A DNA stretch of 64,000 nt, from NCBI RefSeq assembly GCF_905220365.1, contig NC_061138.1, positions 11,485,814 through 11,549,813 of the forward strand, given 5' to 3'. Of the stretch, positions 9,142 through 20,550 are shown piece by piece; position 1 is the first letter of the stretch, and every line of letters starts with the position of its first letter. Both the position numbers and the translations under genes were made by a program. Source of the DNA: Vanessa cardui (taxonomy: Eukaryota; Arthropoda; Insecta; Lepidoptera; Nymphalidae). The notes under the pieces were generated by a model. It was given only the letters and a program-made list of their open reading frames with translations. It did not search any database and had not been told where the DNA came from.

Positions 9142-12100
9142 CTGTAGATATAACATGATATAAATAAACAAGAAGGCAAGTCAAATTCCATTGCAAAATC
9201 CTTCATTCAAATTGGTGGAAGTATTTACATGTTAAATTAAATGGGATTTGTGAGATATGAAGGATTTTACCCGATACCTTCACCCTACTTGAAGAATCAG
9301 TGTGATCCTTCCGGATTTTAATTCGTGATCACGTATTCTAATCTCTAGAACAATGAATTTACATTCATATTCAATATAACTCCATTTTTCCGAGTCATAG
9401 GAGCGTAAATACGGATAATCTCCAAATTTATGAATATTACGCATTCCTTGATAGACAAACTTAGTGAGTTTTTATTCGCTCGATCTGGAGTTTTAATCCT
9501 GTAGCTTACATACAGCCAAATATGCAGTAACTTAAATTAGTTTAACCATAAACCAAAATAACTCAAGAAGATTTTTGGTAATGTGTTTAAAAACAATGAA
9601 TGTAAGCCATTAAAATTGTATAAATGGAATAATGACCAAAGTAAGTCCCGAATCGAATATATATTTTTTTAACGATAGTATACCAGTTGATCGAGAGGTG
9701 CCATTACGGTTCCCTTGAGCCAAATAGAAGCATGAGGTACAGCATGGTCTCGGCCACTGGAGTAGAAACCTTCCCCTGGATTCACTTCGCCATATTGTTT
9801 ACCATCTACAAAAAGTTGGATACCATCTGGAAAACAAAAATACGATCAGTATTAGTGATTTTTTGTGAATAATATTTGCTTAACGATTGTTTAAATTTAC
9901 ATTCAACCTGACAAATCAATTTATTATTGATAGACTTTCAACTGGTTGGTTCATTTTGTTATTATTTATCAAATCGCGGCGGTGTGATGTTGACGTTTAT
10001 TTTCAACATGTTATGTAGTACATTGAATTGGAGAAATTTGGTTTTGAATTAATATATTTTATATGGGTTAAAATGTAAATCAAGCGTGTTTTTAATGCAA
10101 AGTGTTGGACAATTTTGAGTTGCTCATTTATCGTCAGTTGCAAATTAGACGCATTATTTATCATACCTGAAATGTTACCTTTTTAGAATAACCATGTTAA
10201 TAAAACTATTTATAAGAAGTTGTGATTGAATTCATTGTAAACAAATGAACAAGACTTTTGGAATAAAGTACAAGTGAATTATAGTTTTGGTAATTTTCTA
10301 CATAAAACCAAAGCAACATTTTTTATAAACCCACCATGAGGTGAATCCCAAGACCTCGGAATCTGCAGTCTTATAATAATCTCGCTATTAGATCTACGTG
10401 CCATTCAAACATTGGTATAAATGTAAAGTTTTGATATCTATAACTTACTTGGTTTCCAAATTAAAGTGTAAGTATGAAAGTCTTTGTTCCAGCTGTTAAT
10501 ACCAAGAGCTTCCTTCAAAAGAAACGTTCTGTAAGGATCGGTGTCTGATAAAATTGGTCCAGCGCTTAACTTCTTTGCAAATGCTGGATTTCCCTTGGCA
10601 TACGCTACCCTGATAAGACCTGATTCATAGCGTTGATTTCCATACACGTTATCACGTGGCTCCAGGTTCAATTCTGAAAAGAAAATTATTACATTTAGTA
10701 GTTCTAGTTGCATAATTGATGATATAATTTTGACGACCTCCTTGGTCGAGTGGTGTGTATACCGGTTTTCATGGGTACGCCACGTTGAGGTCCCAGGTTC
10801 TATTCCCAGCCGCGTCAACGTAGAAAAAGTTCATTAGTTGGCTATGATATCTTGAGCCTGGGTGTTTGTGGTACCGTCGTTACTCCTGATTTACCATAAC
10901 ACAAGTGCTTAGCTACTTACATTAGGATCAGAGTAATGTATGTGATGTTGTCTCATATTTATTTATTTTATTATTTATAATTAAAGCTAAAGTTATATAT
11001 CGATCTAAAGTCACAACCAATTCTCAATTAGTACCAAAATTGAAAGTTATTTCATAGGAAGTCAAGTGACGTAATTAGCGCGTGTGTATTTGAAGCGCTT
11101 TGACAAAGTTCGAGCACAACATGTTAATTAAAAGATAGACTAAGTGACCTGCATTCCAAACATCGCCCAAAGAGCAATAAAATGGATCCAATATTGTTTT
11201 CCTTTGATAATCGGTTTGATTGTTGTTCTTTTATTAAGCATTGTGCGAAAAACAATTAGATTCTCTGTTTTATTAGGTAATTGTTTTTCTGACCCTATAG
11301 TATTTTATTTTACTTGTCAAACGTCCAAACACATGTGAAAGAAAGAGGGTTCTGAACACAAAGCGGCTCTATTTATTCCCGTTAAAAGTACTTGACTTAC
11401 TAATTCATAATTTTAATTAGCGTATGAGCTTGTTATGGAATATTTAATCAAGAAGACAAACAATCTATCAAAAGCTGTATATAGGCTTCTGTTGAGGTTC
11501 GAAGTAAGGTGAACGGTTCCGGTTGTCCTTCCAAATCCAGTCTTCATCTAAGACGCCGGCCTAACGGTCCACGGTATGTAGAATAAAATAGTTTTTACTA
11601 ATTACCTGGTATTAACCAGCTACCAGAGGGTAATTTGGCACGGATTTCAATTTTTCCAAACTTAAAATTAAAGTGATTCCGAGTGTTGATCTTTCCGGTG
11701 ATAACTGGAGGTAGAATTTGAGCCCCAGAAGCCGTTTGAGAGCATTCCTTCGTGCTTACTTTTCCTGTGCATCTGAAATATTATTACGTATAATGTATTT
11801 GCCATGAAAAAATACGGAAAATAGTAAACTTTCCAAAAACAAACATTGTTTAAAAATTTTTGTGTAGTAAGTACATCAAATTATAATTGAAGCATTTCCT
11901 TTAAATGTCTAACTGTCTGTCTAAATGTCTAAGATACATATATACCTACTGGAACAGATAAATCATTCATAATTTGGCTTGATAACTCCAAACTCCTGAT
12001 ACATTTAGCGTAGTTAAAAGAGTATATCATATCCTTAATGACATGAATATAATTTTACACGTACATTATACATTAACGTTTAAGCAATTAGTATGTGTAA

Positions 12101-15100
12101 GGACTTACGTGTTAGTCAAATCCCAGTCTTCGTTCAAGAATCCTTCATGAAACTGCGATTCGGTAAGTAGGGGGTTTATTTTTAAGCTTCCGCGATCTAA
12201 ACTTAAAGTATTGTCGCTTACATAAGCGTTAAACGGATAGTCCTGAAAGTAAAAAATAGAAATATTATTGATATAATTTTTTGTATGCAAATTTTAAGAG
12301 TCGGTGTGATCTAGTGGTTGGAAAGCATGTATCTTAACCGATGATTACAGGTTGAAACCTAGGCAAATATAATTAAGAAATCTGCATGTTTATAGAGTCA
12401 ATATAATTCGCCCCCATATATCCATCAATTCAAAGCAACGTGGTGAAATAATCTCCAAAACTATTTCCTCGAAAGAAAAGAAGCTTTTATTTTATGAAAT
12501 TGACTAACATTGGCTAATCTTATAATTTCGCACATAAGCGACATGACAAGCTTGAAATAAAACCTTGTTTAATTTTCTTTGAATAAAGATATTAGGAGGT
12601 ACACTGTCCATAATAAATATTTGAAATCATTTGAAATTTCCCACAGCAATTAGAAGAGAATTTGAAATTGAAATTTGAATCATTAGATTCAAGGTCAACA
12701 CGCTTAATAAAATAATTAACTATGATCTTCTATTTCGACCTGTACTAAGATAAGGCATAAGTGATAAAGTAGATCGGGAAACTATTAACTATTTTCCTGA
12801 TAACATAAGGAAAATAAACAACTCTAATGTTTAATTGCTATTGATATTTAAAAATAGAAATGATGTTTTAGATGAGTCAAATAGAATAAATGTGTAAGGA
12901 TCTATTTGGGTTAAATGAACGCCAGCAGCATTTCATTGATTTTAAAACAATACGTCGTGTTATTGTGTCCCGTAAGTGACTCACTGTAACTAGACCAAAG
13001 GAACTTATAATCTTAGTTCCCAAGTTTGTTGGCAAATTATAAAAAGCAAAAAATGAATTTGGGCGTTGGTGACCACTCACATACCTATTTTGAAAAAGTC
13101 TTTTCTGTAGAGTTGTTTGCAATAACTTAAGACTTTTTGTGTTTGTTTACAAATATGTAACAAAGTGGTGATTTTGTAAATATTTCATTCAATAAAGAAG
13201 CACGAATATACATGGCACGGATGACCCAGTACGAGATACGATACAAGATGGGACACCAAAAATTGCGTAGTCTACGCACATTAATTTATAAAGGTCAGGA
13301 TATACTGTTATACCAGATAACATTTTACTTATTGTGTCCAATGAATACCCGAGTAAGCTACCAAGAATTTACGAAACAATGCGAGCTGGCCCAGTGGTTA
13401 GAACGCATGCATCTTAACCGATGATTTTGGGTTAAAACCCAGGCAAGTACCACTATATATATGTGTTTATATATCATCTCATGCTCGGCGGTGAAGGAAA
13501 ACATCGTGAGGAAACCTGCCTGTGTCTAATTTCATCAGGAAACAGCGTGGTGGAATATTTTCCAAACCCGTTCTAAACACTCAGCCATCTCGGCTCGGCA
13601 TACAATTAAGATGAAATTGTGATTTTCCTTTCGTCTATCGATACTGTATTTTATGTCCCTATATAATATAGGTTCTGGAACTATATAGTAAGATGTGGGC
13701 TGATGTGGGCTGATGTGTGGTTTAACTTTAACTTTACGTTACTACACTAATGAGCAATTCAGGTAATCTGGCACATTATATGCTTGTTTAGCTATTTATG
13801 CGTTTGTTTAATAACTTTTACATTGCTAAACGTACACGATCACATAAATATACATTTGTGACACAAAGAGGCAAGTAAGCGTTCATAACAAAAGGAATTT
13901 ATGTATTAATAGCTTTATAATTTGATAATAAAATAGCAATTATGACACAAACGCTAAACGAAAACGTGTAATTTTTATTAAGGGTTATTAAAGATGGTAA
14001 TATGTTACCTATACAAGCTAGTCGTCACCGATATTATAGAATATTAACACTAAAAAAGTTTAACTTGTTTAAGTGGTCTCTTAAGCAAGTTTAAGCATTG
14101 CAAACATGTTTTTACTAACCGGTTCTTGAGGGAACATGACCTCTGGTTCCCAATTGCTTAACTCATTAATATTTTGTTGGTTAAAATCTTCAGAGAAGAT
14201 AAGTGCTCCTTGGCAGACTTCGCCAAGGCCCTGCACAACGGTTACAGAAAGGTCGCATTTCGGACGAGTGGTTACTGGCACGGGGGCAGGAGTTGGACCA
14301 GAAGTAGGTCCAGGTGCTGGTCCAGATCCAGGTCTTGGTGGTGGTGCTGGGGATGGGCTGCCATCATCGGTGACAAATTCTGGAAATATTTTATTATACT
14401 GGTTAAAATGTGATTAACACGTCGTAACACTTGTGTGTAATTGAATCATAAAATTCACACGTATCCAAAATATTATAATGGCAATTTGCAGATAATACCT
14501 TTAGTTACTCGAGAGAAATGCTTTCCTAATATTTTTCTCCGGCATTATTTCTTATCTCATCTTAGTTCTATATAAGATTTTACATTAACATGGTTATTTT
14601 TATTACTAAAGTTATTAACTGCGGGATATTTACCATGTTTTTTATTTTTATTCGGTGAACTCGACTCGTTCGACATCTACGAATGTCTGACATTCGTAGA
14701 TAATGTCTAAATATCGAGCTTCATCTTAGTTCGTTTTAATTCTTCTCTGTATATGTGTTAGTAACTTATAAATGTATAAATTCGTAATATTTGTAATGAT
14801 TTTTTTTTGCTTTGTTTGACCAAGCACCTTGTATATTATGTTTCTGATGTAATCTTATTTTGTTTACTATTTTTTGCTATCAATGAAATACTGAGTCATA
14901 TTTATGTAATAACATAAGTTTTAAATTAAATAAGCTTATCTTTAAGCGTCCCTTATCATGTAAACGGGACTTTTTTGGAGTGATAAATTTACAAACGTTG
15001 ATTAATTCAAATGTGGTTTCAGAGAAACTAAGAAAAACATTTTTTTCTTTCTTATCATAAAATATTTTATAAATAGTGTTTTTTATTGTAATTTTATTAA

Positions 15101-18100
15101 TATTCTATAATTCTAAGTTATAAGAAATAAGTTAGTTAAGTACCACATGAACATAAAATATATTGTCATAGATTATTTAAATTATGATTAAAAAATATGT
15201 TGGACAACATCCCATACATTACTCTGATCCCAGTGGAAGTAGCTAAAGTAACGACGGTACCACATATACCCAGACCCAAGGCAACATAAAAAATTTTCTA
15301 CATAAACTCTGCCGGGAATCGAACCCGAGACCTCGGACACACACTACTCGACCACGGCGGTCGTCAAACTATCGATGTCGATTACCTAATTGAATTAAAT
15401 TAATGCTGCTAAAATATTGATTGTGATATATCCATATAACATGTTCAATGTATCCATACTTTTATCGGTCACTGTAGGCATATACTGCCGCAGATACAGC
15501 TATTTAAACCAACTTTATATATAAGTTATATATAGCTTATTGTACGTAAGGTTCTTAATGGGTGAGAAAGTTCCTTAACCTTTAAATTTATTCTATCCTA
15601 CCAAAAATGTGCTTAAACTACCATATGTAATATTCAAGAACCAATATTGAGAATTAGCTAGATATGAACCAGCACAGAAATGTAACCAGCGTGTGGAGAT
15701 AAATCTCAAAACTTCTTAAAAGAAGAGGAGAACTAACCCTTATTAACTTACCAGTAACTGTCCATTCTCCGTCATCCTGTCTGTAACCCAGCCCATTTTT
15801 GATCACATAAGTCCAGAAGTAAATTTTGTCACCGATTTTTAGTTCAGCATTACGATCTCTGAAGATCCATGTTCCATTCTTGGGTTTGGTGATATCACGT
15901 GACCACTGACCTGCTTCTAACCCTTCCATTTCTTGGTTCAAGTTTCCATGGAATGCGAATAGTGAAAAGCCATCATCTGTAAAACATTTTTAGTTTAGAT
16001 TTAGCAAGCAAGTCGTGACGTCATTTGTTATTCGATTGAGGGTTCAAATCAGGGCAAGAATTATAAAGCTTTGCATATTTAATTTGCAATTAATTCATCA
16101 GAAACCTGTATATATTGTGTGGCTGAAGTTATACGTAACCTGCCTGATAGAAAAATGTTTGAAACCTGTGGATAACATTGTAACCACTGACTTATCGAAA
16201 TTAGCTTGAAATGACTTATTATTTATTTGGTCGTAGAGCTTTGTGCTACAATCCACTCGTCATATATAACTTACAGCAATACTTAGTATTTTTATGTTCT
16301 GAGTACAGGCTGAGTAAGCCAGTGTAACAACAGGCACTAGGAACATAACATCTTAGATCTCAAGGCTGGTTGCGGTCTATGGGCAGTAGTGACTTATCAA
16401 CAAGTATGGCATGAAATCAGAAAGGATATACCTATAAGGATGCTGATTTGATTTCTTAGGCTATTAATATTATTAATATTATATATTTGAACAACAATTT
16501 TCAAACCGGGAATTATTCTAAATGATATCATACAATCCGATGATATATTTAGATAAAATAACAATTTCCTTACAATAATAACTACAGTTCATTGTACATC
16601 TCTTAATAGGTTTTGAATAAATTAAATTAAGTATCGCGAAGATTTTTTCTCTATGTAATATATTTAGTTTAGTCCGGCAATTACATATAATAATCATTTC
16701 CATGTTTTTATATTAGAACCAGTTTATGAGCAAAAGAACATTAACTCGCGGGTTAACGAACGTAACAGATGATAAAAAAGCTGTGTCATCAACCTATGCT
16801 TGCTAAGTTACACTACTTTTTTTTATAATCTGACAAAATTTAATCGTAAACCTTTTCGGTGTTCCGTTACACCATGACAAAAACTCTTATATGACCAATT
16901 ATTTGGGCATCATTTTTTCCAAAGATGATTCTTGATTTGGAATATCGTTTTAGATATATGATTATAACAAGAATACATGACAATGTACCAGTTGGTAAGT
17001 CCTATTACAAGCACTTTTGAATCGTCATTTTACAATTAAGTGAAGCTACCACCGGTTCGGAAAGTAGATTCTACCGAGACGAACCGGCAAGAAACTCAGT
17101 AGTTACACTTTTTTAACATTTAAAAAATACAAAGTCATGTTAGTTAAATACAATTATTTCAATTAATATACTTTGCTTGGAAGTCAACAGGTATTAACTC
17201 AACGCTTTTTTATCGTCTATAAAATCTTGTATCGAATAATATGCAGCTCTCTGGGTAGGTTACTCAATCCATATTTTACCAGCAAATAATATGACAATAT
17301 GTGTTAATTTTGGGGAATGGTATAAATTATGGCAGAAATAAATGAAAATAATTGTTAATATGTACAGTGTTTAGAGCTAGAGTTCAGTTAGAGAGCGTTT
17401 ATCTGAACTGAGGATTGGCGGATGCAAGCCCTAGCAAGCACAACTGAATTTTCATTATTATTCTCGAGTTCGGCGGTGAAGGAAAACATCGAAAGGTGTC
17501 CAAGCCTGCATGTAGTTAATTTCATAGAGATTCTACCACATTTGTATTCCACCATGCGGGTGTATTGGAACAGCGTGGTGAAATATGTTCCAAACCTTCT
17601 CCTCAAAGTGAGACGAGGCCTTAGCCATGCAGTGGGAAATTTACAGGCTGTTGTTGTTGTTCAATATGCTATTTAATAATTGAATTACCAGACAAAATTA
17701 TTTTGTGATATTATAACGACCCATAAAAAGACAAAAAATGTAAAGACTATAACTGTGACAGAAATAGCAAAGTTGTGTGTTTTGAGTAATCAAAAGTTTT
17801 ATAAAAATACTAGCTGTGCCCGGTACTTACGCGTTGTAGCCTTAGATACTCCCTATTATCTGCCAGTGAAAGTTCCGTCAAAATCGGTCCAGCCTTTCCA
17901 GTGATTAGCCGGAACAAACAGACAGAACGACAAAAGTTGTAAAAAAAATTATTTTGGTATATGTACCGTGTAAAGGTACATATGCATTGAATAAAAAAGG
18001 GCTATTTTAATATTACAAACAGACCCACCAATTTTATTGTGTGTATAGATATAGATATCTTTGTGTGTCAATAATCGCATAGTTCAATTGATTGTGTGTA

Positions 18101-20550
18101 TAGATCATCAAATATACATAATCGAACATATTCATTAAATTATTTTCCTTACTAATTACCATATCACTTGAATTAAACACTACTAAATAAATAATATGCC
18201 AAAGAAATAGCTTACAATTTATGATAACCTTGTATATTTGAAACAAAAAAAAACATTGAAATACTTAGAATATTTAAGTATCATTTGTATGTTTGGTAGA
18301 CACGTAGAACAAATATATATTTAAGTACGAAGGCAGTGTACTGTGTAATATTTCTAATAGTGATGATGCTGGTAGTTATCAACAGACCCATTTGGAAGTA
18401 AAGACAACTACCTATATTTTATTATTAAAAAAAAAAAACTCTCCAAACTCTATACCGGTTAGAACTAATTTTAACCGGTAATGTGGTTGAAAGTTTCGTA
18501 ATTTTGCTCTAACATTAAATAGTTTTTATACCTAACTGTACTAAAGTGGACATCGTACGTAGCTCTGACTATATTATTATGAATCTATCTATGTAGGCTT
18601 CATTAAGGCCTCAATAGATTAGCGATATGATATGATAAGTCGGGAGTTCGATCCTGTCAGTTGAAAAATGAAAAATGAGTACATTGGTTATTCTTTCAAA
18701 ACAAAAAATCCTAAATTTTCAACCGACTTCAAAAAAGGTTATCAATTCGGCTCCAAATATAACAATAACTATAACTTCGTTATATAATCGTAAATCTACT
18801 TTTGAGTAGTTTAATATTTTTCATTTCATTTAACTTAGGAAGACTCTAAAATATATGTTGAATACGCAATTATTTTTATTACTCTTTAGTGATTGTTTTA
18901 AAATAGTGGTTTGTTTGAAGTCGGTTTTTCTTTTTGTTAAAATTTCTATTTATTTCTAAGGATATCCTGTTGAAATTAAGATCGACCAATTGATGGAATG
19001 ACATAAATGACCAATTGTGTATATTTTTTTTTATGGTTGTTGATAAATTAAGCAGTTGGTTTTCCTCACACAAAAAACCAACACACAAAATTAATTGTTT
19101 TGGTATAAAATTTTATCGAATTTCAAATCTCATTGATAAAATTAATTGACAAAGTATTAAGAATTTACAAAATATTATTGCCAAAAAAAAATTGAAATTG
19201 TATTTTTTAAACGTTGAAAAAGATTAACTACTGAGTTTCTTGCCGGTTCTTCTCGGTATAATCTACTTTCCGAACCGGTGGTAGCTTCACTTAATTGTAA
19301 AATGACGATTCAAAAGTGCTTGTAAAAGCCTACTTGAATAAAGTTTATTTTGATTTTGATTTTGACAAAATATTAACTTTTAATTAGTATTTGAAAGTTC
19401 TGAATATAGGTGATAGATTTTCAACCGACGTGTATGTACGATATGTTATATAGGTGACTTAATATCAGAAGATAAGAGAGACAATAATTGTTTTAAGCAG
19501 TTTAATAAAGCTTCTGGGACTCGTATTTGAAAGGGATTTTATTTTGTAAAGAAAATGTAAGATACACGTTTGACACAATATATCACATACCGAGATATAC
19601 TAATTGGATATAACAAAATATATTACGATTTCACTATAATTAGTATCAATAATTCTGAAGAAAGTAGTTCTAACTGGTATAGCTACTGCACTACGTAAAC
19701 GAATCAAAATATATTTTTGTTTTAATTAAATTAAAGCTACCGTAAAGAGCCGAGATTGCCCAGTGGTTAGAACGCGTGCATCTTGTCCGATAAGCAGACA
19801 AAATGACAGACAAGCAGCACTATATGTGTTTAATTTGTGTTTATAATTCATCTCGTGCTCAACTATGAAGGAAAACATCGGTAGGAAACCTGCAATGTCT
19901 AATTTCATAAAAATTCTGTCACATGTGTATTTCACCAAACTACAATGGAACAGCGTGGTGGAATATGTTCCTAACATTATCTTCAAAGGGAGGAGGCCTT
20001 AGCCCAGCAGTGGGAAATTTATAGGATGTTGTAATGGTTGTGGTAATGGTGCTATTCCATGCCTCAAAGAACACGATAACTTGGTGTTGAATAATACTAT
20101 TTTATATAAATATCAGTGACTTCCTTAAAACATATTAGAGGCAATGAAAATTGCAGCAAATATATGTATCAAAATCGCTCCATTTTACTATATAATTGAA
20201 TAATACAACCACGTCAAAACTAAACTAACAAAAAAACAGTTTTATGACAAATACCGTAAAAACATTTTAACAAGAAGTAGTAAATATAATATTAAAATAA
20301 AGTAACTTTATTTTACTATAACTGAGTAATACGTATAAATTACATCTCGAAAATACTTATAAAACAATTACGTAGGTATTTGAACAATGTTATTGTTTTC
20401 TTGGGATAAAATTATAAAGTACTTACCTGGGACTGATACTTTGAGTCCTTTGGGATAAATGGCTTCTAGTTTAGCGGGTGGTACTGTGTATGCGCGTGTT
20501 CTTATGATGTATAAAGCTGACAATACTACGAATAATGTAATCTTCGCCAT
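8959..20550 (-). CDS. BGRP: Beta-1,3-glucan recognition protein (betaGRP), 8 exons
   Basis: The assembled CDS is 20427-20550, 15752-15976, 14120-14379, 12109-12242, 11606-11772, 10449-10673, 9684-9826 and 8959-9141. It totals 1461 nt, 486 residues plus TAA, all GT-AG introns, phases 1,1,0,2,1,1,0. Residues 1-20 are a signal peptide, 21-116 a canonical CBM39 (FAFHGNLN, WSRDIT, FRDRNAELKIGD, GYRQDDGEWTVT), 124-156 a proline-rich hinge, and about 166-486 a GH16-like domain. The family circulates in haemolymph, binds fungal or bacterial beta-1,3-glucan and recruits modular serine proteases of the prophenoloxidase and Toll pathways. The active-site strand reads SGLIRVAYAKGN (321-332), without the catalytic Glu/Asp, as expected for a sensor rather than a glucanase. 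Its length is typical for lepidopteran betaGRPs. The large introns, especially intron 1 (15977-20426), carry SINEs, LINE tails and Helitron-like repeats. Which numbered betaGRP it is cannot be decided here. Confidence 0.95.
9684..9826 (-). CDS. BGRP: betaGRP exon 7
   Basis: Residues 379-426: GIQLFVDGKQYGEVNPGEGF, a conserved strand-turn, then WLKGTVMAPLDQL. The donor is CTG|GTATAC, phase 0. Confidence 0.95.
10449..10673 (-). CDS. BGRP: betaGRP exon 6 (degenerate active-site strand)
   Basis: Residues 304-378: LNLEPRDNVYG, YESGLIRVAYAKGN, GPILSDTDPYRT and YTLIWKP. The catalytic acids of GH16 are replaced. It has the same length as the tandem copy (225 nt). Confidence 0.95.
10731..10962 (+). 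repeat. tRNA-derived SINE, second family, in intron 5 of betaGRP
   Basis: It has a tRNA-like head with an A box (TTGGTCGAGTGG) and a B-box-like sequence (GGTTCTATTCC), then a body ending in GTAATGTATGTGATGTTGTC. Matching copies lie at 15197-15366, 24164-24331 and 51063-51288. Confidence 0.8.
11606..11772 (-). CDS. BGRP: betaGRP exon 5
   Basis: Residues 248-303: CTGKVSTKEC, ASGAQILPPVITG, FKFGKIEIRAKLP and SWLIP. It has the same length as exon 5 of the tandem copy (167 nt). Confidence 0.94.
12109..12242 (-). CDS. BGRP: betaGRP exon 4
   Basis: Residues 204-247: DYPFNAYVSDNTLSLDRG, LKINPLLT and EDWDLTN. The acceptor is TTTCAG, the donor AACAC|GTAAGT, phase 2. Confidence 0.93.
12298..12490 (+). 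repeat. Degenerate Metulj-like SINE in intron 3 of betaGRP
   Basis: The tRNA-like head is recognisable (CTAGTGGTTGGAAAGCATG, ATCTTAACCGATGATTACAG); the body is decayed. Confidence 0.6.
12950..13110 (-). repeat. Fragment of a dispersed lepidopteran repeat (CATCTTAGTTCCCAA family)
   Basis: It shares CACTGTAACTA, TCTTAGTTCCCAA and GGTGACCACTCACATACC with the copies near 16290-16410, 21990-22285, 44424-44690 and 62141-62580. The repeat type is not established. Confidence 0.5.
13380..13598 (+). repeat. Metulj-like tRNA SINE in intron 3 of betaGRP
   Basis: A box TGGCCCAGTGG, B-box-like GGGTTAAAACCC, body CTCGGCGGTGAAGGAAAAC. It is internally deleted before the 3' end. The plus open frame at 13212-13424 reads into it and is not a gene. 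Confidence 0.82.
14120..14379 (-). CDS. BGRP: betaGRP exon 3 (proline hinge and start of GH16-like domain)
   Basis: Residues 117-203. Residues 124-156 hold 14 prolines in a Gly/Ser/Thr/Ala/Pro-rich run (SPSPAPPPRPGSG start), then KCDLSV, EVCQGALIFSEDFN and EVMFPQEP. The hinge makes this exon 105 nt longer than its tandem counterpart. Plus-strand open frames across it are shadows. Confidence 0.93.
14675..14701. repeat. Near-perfect palindrome, remnant of a foldback repeat (intron 2 of betaGRP)
   Basis: Arms of 13 nt (ATCTACGAATGTC and its reverse complement) flank a single T. Surrounding words (GGGATATTTACCATG, CTCGATATT) recur near 32400-32460, 34150-34230, 47520-47560 and 55660-55720, so it belongs to a larger palindromic repeat family. 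Confidence 0.7.
15197..15366 (-). repeat. Second-family tRNA SINE in intron 2 of betaGRP
   Basis: The minus strand carries A box GTCGAGTAGTGTG and B box GGTTCGATTCC. The body matches the 10731 copy. Confidence 0.8.
15752..15976 (-). CDS. BGRP: betaGRP exon 2 (CBM39)
   Basis: Residues 42-116, the whole N-terminal glucan-binding module: DDGFSLFAFHGNLN, EAGQWSRDITKPKNGTW, RDRNAELKIGDKIYFW and YRQDDGEWTVT. Aromatic and acidic positions implicated in triple-helical glucan binding in the family are all present. Confidence 0.94.
16290..16420 (-). repeat. Fragment of the CATCTTAGTTCCCAA-family repeat in intron 1 of betaGRP
   Basis: Plus-strand words CAGTGTAACAACAGGCACTA and ACATCTTAGATCTCAAGG match the other copies listed. 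Confidence 0.5.
16986..17283 (-). mobile_element. 5'-truncated LINE copy (intron 1 of betaGRP)
   Basis: Read on the minus strand it starts in the ORF2 C-terminus (AYYSIQDFIDDKKA, stop), runs through a 3' UTR with the stem-forming CCGGTTC/GAACCGG pair, and ends in an AAGCCTACTTG-type tail. It is the same family as 49437-49763 and a relative of the LINE at 34.8-39.4 kb. Confidence 0.75.
17468..17662 (+). repeat. Headless Metulj-like SINE in intron 1 of betaGRP
   Basis: It starts at CGAGTTCGGCGGTGAAGG and ends with CAGGCTGTTGTTGTTGTT. Open frames on both strands here are repeat-derived. Confidence 0.8.
17810..18040 (-). mobile_element. Non-autonomous Helitron-like element, GGGCACAGCTAG end
   Basis: The minus strand ends in CCGGGCACAGCTAG followed by T. 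The body includes GTTCCGGCTAATC and GGTACATATACC, shared with 34385-34560 and 50035-50300. Confidence 0.6.
18717..18940. mobile_element. MITE with AACCGACTTCAAA terminal inverted repeats
   Basis: The left end AACCGACTTCAAAAAAGG and right end TTTGAAGTCGGTTTTTC are inverted. The interior is AT-rich and non-coding. A second copy in the opposite orientation lies at 46070-46396. Confidence 0.7.
19193..19368 (+). mobile_element. 5'-truncated LINE 3' tail in intron 1 of betaGRP
   Basis: It holds GAGTTTCTTGCCGGTTCTTC, an intact CCGGTTC/GAACCGG stem and the tail TTTATTTTGATTTTGATTTTG. Confidence 0.75.
19746..20030 (+). repeat. Metulj-like tRNA SINE in intron 1 of betaGRP
   Basis: Head GCCGAGATTGCCCAGTGG, body CAACTATGAAGGAAAACATC, 3' end GCCCAGCAGTGGGAAATTTA. 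The B-box region is disrupted by a short alteration. Confidence 0.82.
20427..20550 (-). CDS. BGRP: betaGRP exon 1 (signal peptide)
   Basis: Residues 1-41. MAKITLFVVLSALYIIRTRA is a signal peptide with likely cleavage after Ala20. The mature end YTVPPAKLEAIYPKGLKVSVP is the typical N-terminus of lepidopteran betaGRPs. The donor is CCAG|GTAAG, phase 1. Confidence 0.93.

Noticed and set aside
10438..10818. 126-codon minus open frame as a separate gene
   Set aside because: Only its 10449-10673 part is coding (betaGRP exon 6); the rest reads into the intron and a SINE.
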